Positions 11,407 to 20,330 of a DNA stretch of 64,000 nt are shown here, one piece after another. The stretch's first letter is position 1; every line of letters begins with the position of its first letter. The translations under genes were made by a program, and so were the position numbers. Source of the stretch: Neptunicoccus sediminis (GTDB lineage Bacteria > Pseudomonadota > Alphaproteobacteria > Rhodobacterales > Rhodobacteraceae); the NCBI RefSeq assembly GCF_001719615.1, contig NZ_MDVX01000008.1, positions 62,001 to 126,000 of the forward strand, written 5' to 3'. Under the pieces are notes generated by a model, which saw only the letters and a list, made by a program, of their open reading frames with translations, did no database searches and was not told the origin of the DNA.

Positions 11407-12573
11407 ATGAAAAAGATAGACAGTACAAAACGCTACGAGATGCTGAAAGAGCGGATGGGCAATGGCGATATGGACCGCCGCTCTTTCTTTGGCCTGCTTG
11501 GGGCAGCGGGGATCTATGCCGGTGTCTCCGGCGGAATCATGACGACCATGGCGCAACAGGCCCGTGCCGCGGGGACAGAATTATACTTTGAAGGCTGGGG
11601 CGGTGTCGTGTCCGAAGCCCTGCGCAAACATGCGTTCAATCCTTATGAAGAGGCCACCGGCAACAAGGTTGTGGATTCCACTTTCGGGGGCGAGGCCGAA
11701 GTACTGACCAAGATCAAGGCTGCGGGCAACACCAATGGTCACAACATCCTGCATTCCTCCGGTGTAAGCTGGTACAAACGTTGGGTGGATGCGGGTTACG
11801 GTTCCGAACTGAACCTTGCCAATATACCGAATGTGGAAAACGTGATGGAGGCGATTATCGCGCCTTTCAGGGCGATCACGCCGAACAGCCTGTCCGCCAT
11901 TCCCTATGACTACGGCACAACCGGCATCGCCTATAACACAAAGCATGTATCGGAAGAAAAAGCAAAAGAACTGGGCGCGAACCTGCTGCTCGACAAGGAG
12001 TTGAAGGGCAAGATCGGCGCGTGGGGTGGCGACTGGGCCAATCGTGCTTGGTACGGGGCGCTGCAATCCGATCAGGATCCCAATAACATTCAGGACTGGG
12101 ATGCGGTTTGGGACAAGGCCCGCGAAAACCGTGATCTTGTGCTGAAATACTGGTCCTCCGGCGCGGAACTGATGGACCTGCTGGCGAAAGAGGAAATCTA
12201 CGTCACCGAAGCATGGTCGGGCCGCGTTGCAGCGCTTCAGGCCCAAGGCCACCCGATCGCCTATATGGACCCGCCAAACGGTCTGGCGTGGATGGAAAGC
12301 ATGTTCGTGCTTAAAGGCTCTCCGATGGCCGAGGCAGAGGAACTGCTGAACTTCATGCTCGACCCCGCGACTGCGATTGCCGTGGCCGAAGGGCAGAAAT
12401 ACCCGACCTCGCTCGACCCGAACAAGGTAGAGATGACCGAGACCATCAAGGCTCTGCCCGCCTATGATCCGACAGGCAAGCTGGACAAACTGGTGTTCCG
12501 TGATCCGGTGGTCTGGAACGAGGTCGAAAAAGAGCAGTCCAAAAAATGGAACCGTGTGTCCAAAGGCGGCTAG
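11407..12573 (+). CDS. Periplasmic polyamine-type binding protein (PotD-like), Tat-type signal
   Basis: A 388-residue extracellular solute-binding protein of the spermidine/putrescine group. The N-terminus has a 20-residue lead, then a twin-arginine motif at R24-R25 (DRRSFFGLLG), a hydrophobic stretch and an AQQARAAG cleavage region. This indicates Tat export, unlike classical Sec-exported PotD. The ATG is preceded by AAGGAGAG. A strong stem-loop follows the stop. The binding-pocket residues were not assigned, so the exact ligand is open. Confidence 0.88.
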   Translation: MKKIDSTKRYEMLKERMGNGDMDRRSFFGLLGAAGIYAGVSGGIMTTMAQQARAAGTELYFEGWGGVVSEALRKHAFNPYEEATGNKVVDSTFGGEAEVLTKIKAAGNTNGHNILHSSGVSWYKRWVDAGYGSELNLANIPNVENVMEAIIAPFRAITPNSLSAIPYDYGTTGIAYNTKHVSEEKAKELGANLLLDKELKGKIGAWGGDWANRAWYGALQSDQDPNNIQDWDAVWDKARENRDLVLKYWSSGAELMDLLAKEEIYVTEAWSGRVAALQAQGHPIAYMDPPNGLAWMESMFVLKGSPMAEAEELLNFMLDPATAIAVAEGQKYPTSLDPNKVEMTETIKALPAYDPTGKLDKLVFRDPVVWNEVEKEQSKKWNRVSKGG

Positions 12574-12600
12574 GGCCAACGATTTGGTCGTCAGACACAG

Positions 12601-12628
12601 CGCGGGCCGCACGGATTGCCGGCCCGCG
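12601..12628 (+). other. Stem-loop after the binding-protein gene
   Basis: CGCGGGCC and GGCCCGCG form a perfect 8-bp GC stem around a 12-base loop, 28 bases past the binding-protein stop and 35 bases before the ATPase start. There is no U tail, so read-through into the ATPase gene is expected with stabilisation of the upstream mRNA. Confidence 0.6.
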
Positions 12629-12662
12629 TATCCTCTTAGAATAACAGCGGGAACCCCTGCCT

Positions 12663-13739
12663 ATGGCGCGTGTTGAACTTGTCGATATCCAGAAATCCTT
12701 TGGCGCGGTCAAAGCCGTTCGCAATGCCAATATCGTGTTCGAGGATGCGTCCTTTACGACCCTGCTCGGGCCGTCGGGCTGTGGCAAAACCACAATCCTG
12801 CGGATGATTTCCGGTCTGGCCGACCCCAGCAGCGGTGATATTCTGATCGGCGGCAATCGGGTGAACGACGTGCCGATCCACAAACGCAATCTGGGGCTGG
12901 TGTTTCAGAACTACGCGCTGTTTCCCCATAGAACCATTGCCGAGAATATTGCCTTCGGGTTGAAATACCGTGGCGTGGCGAAATCGGATGTGACGCGCAA
13001 GGTTCACAAAGCCCTTGATATTGTGCGCCTTCCCGGTGTGGAGGACCGTTACCCCCAACAGCTTTCGGGCGGCCAGCAACAACGTATCGCGCTGGCCCGC
13101 GCCATTGTGATCGAACCGGATGTGCTGTTGCTGGACGAACCTTTGTCTGCGTTGGATGCCAACCTGCGCGAAGATATGCGGGTGGAACTGAAGGCCATTC
13201 AGGATCGCATCGGCGTCACCACGATTTTTGTGACCCACGACCAGTCAGAGGCGCTGGCCATGTCCGACCGCATTGTAGTGATGAGCGCGGGACGGGTCGA
13301 ACAGATCGGAGATCCTGACGAGGTGTATAACACTCCTGCCTCCGAATTTGTCGCCTCTTTCCTTGGCGCCTCCAACCTGCTGCCCGCCCGTGTCATCGGG
13401 CGCGATGCCGACGGGGTGGTGCTGGAAACCGCAGAGTTCGGCACGACCATTGTGCCAGCCAACCGCGCTGCGACCCTTGGGGACGGGGATCGCGGACAGT
13501 TGATGGTGCGGGCGGAAAAACTGTTCTTGTCTGATGGTCCGGCCACACCCGACAGCACGCAAGCGGTGATAGAAGCGGTAGATTATCAAGGCCAGCTTGC
13601 GCGGTATTTCCTGCGGGTGGGCGACACCCAGCTACAGGCCATTAACATGATTACGGGCCGCCCTTTCGCTGCGGGCAGCACCGTGAACCTGACCCTTGCG
13701 GCGAATGAATGCAGCGCCCTGCCCTTGAAAGACACCTGA
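12663..13739 (+). CDS. ABC transporter ATPase, PotA-like
   Basis: A 358-residue cytoplasmic ATPase that drives the importer. Walker A GPSGCGKTT is at 36-44, the Q-loop is FQNYALFP, the signature LSGGQQQRIALARA begins at ~134, Walker B with the D-loop is VLLLDEPLSALD at ~154-165, and the switch histidine is in FVTHDQSEA. A C-terminal TOBE-type domain (residues ~240-350) is present, as in PotA and other CUT1/MOI-type ATPases. The aminotransferase start follows directly after its stop. Confidence 0.93.
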   Translation: MARVELVDIQKSFGAVKAVRNANIVFEDASFTTLLGPSGCGKTTILRMISGLADPSSGDILIGGNRVNDVPIHKRNLGLVFQNYALFPHRTIAENIAFGLKYRGVAKSDVTRKVHKALDIVRLPGVEDRYPQQLSGGQQQRIALARAIVIEPDVLLLDEPLSALDANLREDMRVELKAIQDRIGVTTIFVTHDQSEALAMSDRIVVMSAGRVEQIGDPDEVYNTPASEFVASFLGASNLLPARVIGRDADGVVLETAEFGTTIVPANRAATLGDGDRGQLMVRAEKLFLSDGPATPDSTQAVIEAVDYQGQLARYFLRVGDTQLQAINMITGRPFAAGSTVNLTLAANECSALPLKDT

Positions 13740-13740
13740 C

Positions 13741-15069
13741 ATGAAAAGCCACCTGTTCTATCAAAGCCGCCTGCCCCGCCCCGACCTGCAACGGGCCGAG
13801 GGCATCTATATGTGGGACACTTCCGGTAAACGCTATATCGACGGATCATCCGGCGCGATGGTCAGCAATATCGGCCATTCCAACCCCAACGTTCTGGCGG
13901 CGATGCGCGAACAGATGGATAAATCCACCTTCGGCTACCGCCTGCATTTCCAGACCGAACCGAGCGAGTCACTGGCCGCACGGATAGCGGGTCTGACACC
14001 CGCAGGGCTGGACCGCGTGTTTTTTGTCTCCGGCGGCTCGGAGGCGGTGGAATCCGCGTTGAAAATGGCTCGGCAATATGCCCTGACCCAAGGAGAAGCC
14101 CAGCGCTACAAGGTGATTTCCCGTTACCCGAGCTATCATGGCGCAACGCTTGGTGCGTTGGCGATCACCGGATATGCGCCCATGTCGGCCCCGTTTGATC
14201 CAATGATGAAATCCATGCCAAAAATTCCCGCCCCCCGCGCCTATCTCGACGGGCTGGACCCGGATGATCCGGCAACGGGGCTGCATTACGCCAATATGCT
14301 GGAGGAAAAAATCCTCGAAGAAGGCCCGTCAACCGTGCTGGCCTTTATCGTTGAACCCGTGGGCGGCGCGTCAACAGGTGCGCTGGTGCCCCCTGCCGGA
14401 TATATGCAGCGCATCCGCGAGATTTGCGACCAGTATGGTGTGCTGCTGATCCACGACGAGGTCATGACGGGGGGCGGACGCACCGGCCGTTTCTTTGGCG
14501 CGGAACATTGGGACGTCACCCCCGATCTGATCGCCCTGTCCAAAGGCTTTGGCGCGGGTTATGTGCCCCTTGGCGCAATGATTGCGCGCAACGATATGGT
14601 CGAAGCTGTTCTTGATGCCGGCGGGTTCATCCACGGCTATACATATGCCGGAAATCCGCTTGCCTGCGCGGCCGGACTGGCCGTGCTCGATGAAATCGAA
14701 AGGCAGGACCTGATCGGCAATGCCGCCATAATGGGCGATGCGCTGACGGATCGCCTGCAAGCCCTGATGCAACGCTATCCTGTGATTGGCGATGTGCGGG
14801 GCAAAGGGCTGCTGCTGGCCTTTGAACTGATGGCGGATCGCAATACCAAAGCCCCTTTACCGACAGAGCTGAACGCCCATGCCAGACTGGTGGATATTGC
14901 CTATGAGAACGGGTTGATCATCTATTCCCGCCGCACCCGTGGCGGCCTGTCCGGAGATCACTTTCTGGTCTGCCCCCCGATGAGCGTGAGCGAACCGCAA
15001 CTTGATGAAATCGCAGAGATTCTGGAGCGTTCCATGCGACAGTTCATGGCCGAATACCCGGGCCTGTGA
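13741..15069 (+). CDS. Class III PLP aminotransferase
   Basis: A 442-residue class III (omega) aminotransferase. The PLP lysine is K268 in ALSKGFGAG and the cofactor aspartate is D239 in IHDEVMTGGGRTGR. Start and stop fit the family length. Its start codon directly follows the ATPase stop, so expression is coupled to uptake. In a polyamine operon the natural role is transfer of the terminal amino group of putrescine, cadaverine or an acetylated polyamine to pyruvate or 2-oxoglutarate. Other omega-amino substrates such as taurine or beta-alanine cannot be excluded. Confidence 0.88.
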   Translation: MKSHLFYQSRLPRPDLQRAEGIYMWDTSGKRYIDGSSGAMVSNIGHSNPNVLAAMREQMDKSTFGYRLHFQTEPSESLAARIAGLTPAGLDRVFFVSGGSEAVESALKMARQYALTQGEAQRYKVISRYPSYHGATLGALAITGYAPMSAPFDPMMKSMPKIPAPRAYLDGLDPDDPATGLHYANMLEEKILEEGPSTVLAFIVEPVGGASTGALVPPAGYMQRIREICDQYGVLLIHDEVMTGGGRTGRFFGAEHWDVTPDLIALSKGFGAGYVPLGAMIARNDMVEAVLDAGGFIHGYTYAGNPLACAAGLAVLDEIERQDLIGNAAIMGDALTDRLQALMQRYPVIGDVRGKGLLLAFELMADRNTKAPLPTELNAHARLVDIAYENGLIIYSRRTRGGLSGDHFLVCPPMSVSEPQLDEIAEILERSMRQFMAEYPGL

Positions 15070-15113
15070 TACAGGCGACAAACCTGCGTAAATACCCGCA
15101 ACAGGACTTTAAT

Positions 15114-15605
15114 ATGCTATCAATCCCCCCCACCATCCGAGCAGCGGAGAAATCCGACCTGCCCCTGCTGAATACCGCGCTCGCCGCGCTGTCTGCGGAA
15201 CTGGGCGACCCCCATCCCGCCACGCCGGAGTTTCTGGAACAGGCCGGTTTTGGTCCGGTGCCGATCATCTACGCATTAATCGCGCAAGGGGGCGACGACA
15301 GACTACACGGGGCGGTGATGTTTTCCCCAGTGGCCTCTACTTCTATGGCAAGAACCGGAACTTATGTGTCCGATCTCTGGGTCGCGGAAACGGCACGGGG
15401 CACGGGACTTGGACGGCGGTTGCTCGGGGCTACGGCCGACTGGACTGCTGCGAAATGGGGCGCGAGCTACCTTAAACTGGCGGTTTATGACCATTCAACC
15501 CAGTCGCGGCTATTCTATGACCGGCTGGGTTTTGCGGCAAAAGACAATGAAACCACCATGTTTCTGGACAACAACGGGTTCGAGACCCTGAAAGGATGCA
15601 AATGA
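15114..15605 (+). CDS. GNAT-family N-acetyltransferase
   Basis: A 163-residue acetyl-CoA-dependent acetyltransferase. The acetyl-CoA loop is in VAETARGTGLGRRLLGA, and the C-terminal YDHSTQSRLFYDRLGF is the usual GNAT beta-6/alpha-4 end. I chose the ATG at 15114 (AGGA eight bases upstream; protein begins MLSIPPTIRAAEKSDLP). A GTG at 15066 lies inside the preceding stop region with no ribosome site. The next gene starts in the ATGA overlap at its stop. Spermidine/diamine acetylation is suggested by context, not shown by sequence. Confidence 0.85.
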   Translation: MLSIPPTIRAAEKSDLPLLNTALAALSAELGDPHPATPEFLEQAGFGPVPIIYALIAQGGDDRLHGAVMFSPVASTSMARTGTYVSDLWVAETARGTGLGRRLLGATADWTAAKWGASYLKLAVYDHSTQSRLFYDRLGFAAKDNETTMFLDNNGFETLKGCK

Positions 15606-16624
15606 AAGCGTTTTTTGATGATCGGCAGTGGCACCACGACCCCAAGCATTTCATGTCGAACGGCGTGGTGCAGCCAAATCCCGAACAGCCCGCAAGGATC
15701 GAAATGCTCCACTCTGGCGCGGTGTCGGCAGGCTGCCGCTTTGAGGCGCCACAGGATGCAGGGCTTGGCCCGATTGCCGCGATCCATTCGCCCGAGTACC
15801 TGACGTTTCTGCAAAACATCTACAAACGCTGGCAATATATCGACGGCGGCGGTGAAGAGGTCATCCCCAACATCCACCCCGCCAACCGCAGTGACAGCTA
15901 CCCCCGCTCTGCTGTCGGACAGGCCGGCTACCATCAGGCCGATACCGCCTGCCCCATCGCAGAAGGCACATGGGAGGCGGCCTACTGGTCCGCACAATCC
16001 GCAATTTCCGGAGCGGACAGTCTAATCGACGGCGGGCAATCGGCCTATGTGCTGTCCCGCCCGCCCGGTCATCACGCTTTCGGGGATCTGGCGGGGGGCT
16101 TTTGCTTTCTGAACAACTCTGCCATCGCCGCTGAACGCCTGCGGGCCAAAGGGCTGCGGCCTGCTATTCTGGACGTGGATGTGCACCACGGCAACGGCAC
16201 GCAGGGCATCTTTTACAATCGCGACGATGTGCTGACAGTCTCGCTTCACGCTGATCCGGAGCGGTTTTATCCGTTCTTCTGGGGCCACGCCCATGAACGG
16301 GGCGCAGGTGCAGGGCTTGGGTATAACCTCAACCTGCCGCTGGCGCGGGGGACGAAGGATGCGGATTTCCTTAAAACCCTCGACAGCGCCCTTGCCCGTG
16401 TTCAGGCTTTTGGCGCGGATGCGGTTGTCATCGCCCTTGGCCTTGATACCTATATCGACGATCCCTTCAAAGGGCTTGCTGTTACCACCGAAGGGTTCGG
16501 GCGGATCGGGGCGGCTGTTGCAGGGCTGGGAGTGCCGACCCTGCTGGTGCAGGAAGGCGGGTATCTTTGCGATGAACTGGGGGAAAACCTGACCAGTGTG
16601 CTGAGCGGGTTTCAGGGGGCATGA
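15602..16624 (+). CDS. Acetylpolyamine-amidohydrolase-like (histone-deacetylase family) enzyme
   Basis: A 340-residue zinc deacetylase of the class II HDAC/APAH type; the characterised Mycoplana enzyme is about the same length. Visible active-site residues are the His pair H157-H158 (RPPGHHAF), metal ligands D193 and H195 (DVDVHHGNGT), D282 (ALGLDTYIDDP) and Y321 (QEGGYL). The reaction expected is removal of acetyl from N-acetylputrescine, N-acetylcadaverine or N-acetylspermidine. I chose the ATG at 15602, which overlaps the acetyltransferase stop (ATGA) and has AAAGG upstream. Pairing an acetyltransferase with a deacetylase in one coupled operon is notable. Confidence 0.88.
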   Translation: MKAFFDDRQWHHDPKHFMSNGVVQPNPEQPARIEMLHSGAVSAGCRFEAPQDAGLGPIAAIHSPEYLTFLQNIYKRWQYIDGGGEEVIPNIHPANRSDSYPRSAVGQAGYHQADTACPIAEGTWEAAYWSAQSAISGADSLIDGGQSAYVLSRPPGHHAFGDLAGGFCFLNNSAIAAERLRAKGLRPAILDVDVHHGNGTQGIFYNRDDVLTVSLHADPERFYPFFWGHAHERGAGAGLGYNLNLPLARGTKDADFLKTLDSALARVQAFGADAVVIALGLDTYIDDPFKGLAVTTEGFGRIGAAVAGLGVPTLLVQEGGYLCDELGENLTSVLSGFQGA

Positions 16625-17724
16625 CACAGCCGGACATCATTGTGATCGGCGGCGGCATTGCAGGCACCAGCGCCGCCGCGCAACTGGCAGAACATGCCGA
16701 TGTCCTGTTGTTAGAGGCCGAGCCGCAATTTGGTTATCACGCCACCGGCCGTTCAGCCGCGATCTTCATCCGCAACTACGGCAATGCCGTACTGCGCGCC
16801 CTGAACGCGGCCTCCGCTCCGGTGTTGCAAAGCGGCGCAGGCATTAGCGACACCGGACTATTGTCGCCGCGCGGTGAATTGCTGATCGCCGGCGAAGAGG
16901 ACATAACGGACCTGGAAAACTATGCACGCGAGGCCACCGGACTGGAGCATTTGCGTCCCGATCAGGCGGTTGAACTGGTCCCGATTCTGCGCAAAGAGCG
17001 GATCGCAGCCGCCATTCTGGAACCCGATGCGCAGGATATTGATGTGGACCGTCTGCTACAGGGCTATCTGAGGCTGCTGCGGGGGCGGGGCGGAAAGACG
17101 GTTACGAACAGTCCCGTCTGTAATCTGACCCGCGACAACGGTCTGTGGCGGGTTACAACGAAAGAAACAGAATATTCCGCCCCTGTCATCGTGAACGCAG
17201 GCGGCGCTTGGGCGGACCAGATCGCGCAGATAGCAGGCGCAGCCCCCGTCGGATTGACCCCCATGCGCCGCTCTGCGGTGCTGCTGGATGCGCCGCAGGG
17301 GTATGACATAGATCGCTGGCCGCTTTTTGCCTCTGTCACCGAGAGCTGGTACGCCAAGCCCGATGCAGGAAAATTGCTGATTTCACCTGCGGATGAAGAC
17401 CCGACCCACCCCCATGACGCATGGCCCGATGATATGGTGCTGGCCGAAGGGTTGCACCGATATGAACAGGCTGTCATCGTGCCAGTCACCCGCCCCACCC
17501 ACAGCTGGGCCGGATTGCGCAGCTTTACCCCTGATCGCACGCCGGTTGTCGGGTTCGATCCCGAGCAAGAAGGATTTTTCTGGCTGGCCGGTCAAGGTGG
17601 CTACGGTGTGCAGACGTCCCCCGCGCTCGCCGCGCTTTGCGCTGCCCTATGCACGGACAAAACGCCGGATTTGAGCGCAGAAATTGTGGCAGAGCTGTCG
17701 CCCGCCCGCTTTGCGCGGGAATGA
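16621..17724 (+). CDS. FAD-dependent amino-acid dehydrogenase (DAO superfamily, DauA-like)
   Basis: A 367-residue flavoprotein. The N-terminal dinucleotide-binding motif is VIGGGIAGTSAAAQLA (residues ~8-23), followed by FGYHATGRSAAIF, which resembles the GYHSTGRSAA block of D-arginine dehydrogenase. The C-terminal half carries the second FAD segment, WLAGQGGYGVQTSPALA. The start ATG overlaps the deacetylase stop by four bases. Oxidative deamination of a D-amino acid, or of another amine, to a keto product is likely. A guanidino or polyamine-derived substrate would suit the operon but is inferred. Confidence 0.82.
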   Translation: MTQPDIIVIGGGIAGTSAAAQLAEHADVLLLEAEPQFGYHATGRSAAIFIRNYGNAVLRALNAASAPVLQSGAGISDTGLLSPRGELLIAGEEDITDLENYAREATGLEHLRPDQAVELVPILRKERIAAAILEPDAQDIDVDRLLQGYLRLLRGRGGKTVTNSPVCNLTRDNGLWRVTTKETEYSAPVIVNAGGAWADQIAQIAGAAPVGLTPMRRSAVLLDAPQGYDIDRWPLFASVTESWYAKPDAGKLLISPADEDPTHPHDAWPDDMVLAEGLHRYEQAVIVPVTRPTHSWAGLRSFTPDRTPVVGFDPEQEGFFWLAGQGGYGVQTSPALAALCAALCTDKTPDLSAEIVAELSPARFARE

Positions 17725-17731
17725 TGCGGTC

Positions 17732-18499
17732 CTACGATCCGCCGACATTGCGCTCCATCAGCTTTTGATAGTGCCGCGGCGCGATACGGTTCAGCCACCA
17801 CGCCAATCGCGCCACCCGCCCTACGGGGATCATCTCTTGCCCTTTGGAAAGTCCGCGCAGAATTTCCACGCTGGCCTGTTCCGGCGTCATAACATCCACC
17901 GCATCCGTAGCCGACCCCGGTCGGGCCAGTCCACCGGATTGCGGTTCTGCACGACCGATATTGGTGCCAACAAAGGAAGGCGCGGCAATCTGGACCCTGA
18001 CGCCGTGGGGCCGCTCTTCGGAGCGTAATGATTTAAAGAACCCTTCCAGCGCATGCTTGCTGGCGGCATAAGCGGTGCGTTGCGTCAGGGGCGAAAATCC
18101 GGCGACCGACGACATGGCCAGATGGGTGCCTTTGGCCTGCCGTACCGCGTGCAAAAACAGCGCAGCACAAGACACAGCAGCAAAGTAATTCACCTCGAAC
18201 AATTTGCGGTGGGCCACCATATCCTGTGTTTCAAACGGTCCGATCTGGGTCAGCCCTGCATTATAGACCAACAGATCAATGGCGGGGCTTTGTGCCAGAA
18301 TTTGCGCCGCCGCTGCGTTCAGTGCCGCACTGTCGCACAAATCACAGGCCAGCGCTGTCACGCCGGTTGTCCGGCCCATTTTGTCCAGTTGATCGCTAGG
18401 CAAATCCAGCAGATAGACCTGCCACCCTTGCTGCAACAGATCGACTGTCATCGCTTGTCCCAAGCCGCCGGCGCCGCCGGTTATCACTGCTGTTTTCAC
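17732..18499 (-). CDS. Short-chain dehydrogenase/reductase
   Basis: A classical SDR of 255 residues. The NAD(P) motif TGGAGGLGQA is at the N-terminus, NAG appears in VYNAGLTQIG, and the catalytic S-x12-Y-x3-K is seen in MSSVAG...YAASKHALE. I chose the GTG at 18499, which overlaps the preceding gene's stop (GTGA). Upstream in-frame codons would extend into that gene. It is the last of four overlapping genes led by the flavin monooxygenase. It converges with the polyamine operon, separated by only seven bases. Confidence 0.86.
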   Translation of the reverse strand: MKTAVITGGAGGLGQAMTVDLLQQGWQVYLLDLPSDQLDKMGRTTGVTALACDLCDSAALNAAAAQILAQSPAIDLLVYNAGLTQIGPFETQDMVAHRKLFEVNYFAAVSCAALFLHAVRQAKGTHLAMSSVAGFSPLTQRTAYAASKHALEGFFKSLRSEERPHGVRVQIAAPSFVGTNIGRAEPQSGGLARPGSATDAVDVMTPEQASVEILRGLSKGQEMIPVGRVARLAWWLNRIAPRHYQKLMERNVGGS

Positions 18500-19431
18500 A
18501 GGTTTGCCGCCTTTCTCCATAGCTCGAACACCTCCCGACTGGTCAGTTCCGGCGTGTAGCCGAACCTCTGTTTCAACGCGGTGTTGTCCAATACAGGGCG
18601 GAACTGCAAAAACCGCACCTGTTCCGGTCCGTAGCGCGAAAGGCCAAGCGGTTTGGCCACCGCCAGTGCCGCCTGCACTAGCCCTGCCGGAATTGTGCGC
18701 ACAGGTTTGCCCAGCAGATTTGCGAGTTCCGGAATGCCAAGCGCCCCGTCCCCTGCCACGTTGAAAATACCCGAAGGCCCATCGGTTGCAGCCCGCCGCA
18801 AAATGCGGGCCAGATCCTGCGTCCAGATAAACACAAACGGGCTGTTATATCCCCGCAGCATCAACAGTTTCGGCTTGTGAAACAGGGCGGTAATCTGGTT
18901 TTCCAGACCCGCGCCAAGTACGGTACCGACCCGCAGGATGACCTGTTCCAGCGCGGGATGATCCTGCCGTGCCTGTGCCAGCATCTCTTCGACCAACCGC
19001 TTGTGGTGGGCATAAGGAAAGGCTTCATTGCCGCGCAGGGAATCGCTTTCGCGCAAGGGAACAGGGTTGTCCGCGTGATAACCATAGGCCGCGCCGGAGG
19101 ATGTCACCACAATCCGCCGTACATCGTGTTTGATACAGGCCGCCAGCACAGCACGGGTGCCATTCACGTCGACATCATATTCAAATGTCCGCGTAGACCC
19201 TTTAGGCGGGGAAACGATAGAGGCAAGATGCACCACCGTATCGGGCCTGTGCGCGCCGATTACGCGGTCTGGATCGTCCCCGGTTACATCAAGCCGTTCA
19301 AACGTAACATCTCCCGGCAGGTCGGGCTGGTGCAGGTCCGTGGCAATCACCTGATGCTGCACTGCGTCCAGTTCTGCCAGCAGAGCCTGCCCCACTGCAC
19401 CTGCCGCCCCTGTGATCAGAATGCGGCTCAT
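18496..19431 (-). CDS. NAD-dependent epimerase/dehydratase (extended SDR)
   Basis: A 311-residue extended SDR. The Rossmann motif TGAAGAVGQALLAEL starts at residue 7, and YGYH...YAHHK carries the Tyr-x3-Lys pair. The ATG at 19431 overlaps the stop of the upstream transporter gene (ATGA) and places the Rossmann motif at the usual distance from the start. A longer frame upstream would only extend into the transporter gene. The substrate could be a sugar nucleotide, a sterol-like ketone or another carbonyl. Neighbours (a monooxygenase and a BASS permease) suggest a small hydrophobic acid or ketone. Confidence 0.84.
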   Translation of the reverse strand: MSRILITGAAGAVGQALLAELDAVQHQVIATDLHQPDLPGDVTFERLDVTGDDPDRVIGAHRPDTVVHLASIVSPPKGSTRTFEYDVDVNGTRAVLAACIKHDVRRIVVTSSGAAYGYHADNPVPLRESDSLRGNEAFPYAHHKRLVEEMLAQARQDHPALEQVILRVGTVLGAGLENQITALFHKPKLLMLRGYNSPFVFIWTQDLARILRRAATDGPSGIFNVAGDGALGIPELANLLGKPVRTIPAGLVQAALAVAKPLGLSRYGPEQVRFLQFRPVLDNTALKQRFGYTPELTSREVFELWRKAANL

Positions 19432-20330
19432 CTTTGGGCCTCTGTCCGGTTTAACAGGCTGGCGAGCGCAATGCCTGAAATCGCGTGCCAGATACCCCAA
19501 AAGGCCGCGACAACAGCCATGCCGCCCAAGCCTCCGAAAAAGCCGAAGATCAGCACAAGTCCAAGTCCCGAATTCTGGATGCCGGTCTCAATCGTGATGG
19601 CGCGGCGATCAAACGGGCTGAGCCGCGCAAGACTGGCAAGGGTAAACCCGCCGCCTAGCGCCAGTGCATTGTGAAGCACAACCAAACCGGCGACGAGCCA
19701 TGCATATTGCAAAAAGAACCCCCAGTTTGCCGCCAGTGCCAGCACGATAAAAGCGACGAAAATACCCATAGAGGCCAGTTGCATCGGCCTGCGCAACCGC
19801 CCCGCCAGCGCGGGCTTTCGAGCGTTCAACGCAATGCCCAACGCCAGCGGCAGCAGCAGCATCAACGTCACCGTAATCGCAACCTGCACCGGATCAATGG
19901 CCGTGGCCTGCAGTACCGCGCGGGTTGGGGCGTAAAGCCCGCCCCAAAATGCGATGTTCAGCGGCGTCAACAGCACTGCCCCCACCGTGGCAAAAGCCGT
20001 CATGGACACAGACAGGGCCGCATTTCCCCCTGCACGATGGGTGATAAAGTTTGAAATATTCCCCCCCGGACATGCCGCCACAAGGATCAGTCCCAAGGCA
20101 ATCGACGGGCGCGGCGTTGCCACCAGCACCAGCAGAAAGGTCAGCGCTGGCAGCAGCAAAAACTGCGAGACCAGTCCGACAAACAAGGCTTTGGGCGCCA
20201 CCAGCACACGGCGGAAATCATCCAACCGCAGGTCAAGCGCGATAGAGAACATCACAACAGCAAGAATGGCATTCAGCGCCATCAGGCTGGCCGGACTGAA
20301 GTTCAGCATGATTGCGTCAATATCCTGCAT
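19428..20330 (-). CDS. Bile acid:sodium symporter (BASS) family transporter
   Basis: A 300-residue membrane protein with about ten hydrophobic segments. The conserved BASS core ACPGGNISNFITHRAGGNAALSV (residues ~85-107) holds the sodium-binding loop, and ETGIQNSGLG near 245-255 is the second crossover motif. It is expected to import a carboxylate with sodium. The stop of the monooxygenase and the start of this gene overlap (GTGATG); either the GTG at 20333 or the ATG at 20330 could be used. It is the second gene of the monooxygenase cluster. Confidence 0.86.
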   Translation of the reverse strand: MQDIDAIMLNFSPASLMALNAILAVVMFSIALDLRLDDFRRVLVAPKALFVGLVSQFLLLPALTFLLVLVATPRPSIALGLILVAACPGGNISNFITHRAGGNAALSVSMTAFATVGAVLLTPLNIAFWGGLYAPTRAVLQATAIDPVQVAITVTLMLLLPLALGIALNARKPALAGRLRRPMQLASMGIFVAFIVLALAANWGFFLQYAWLVAGLVVLHNALALGGGFTLASLARLSPFDRRAITIETGIQNSGLGLVLIFGFFGGLGGMAVVAAFWGIWHAISGIALASLLNRTEAQR

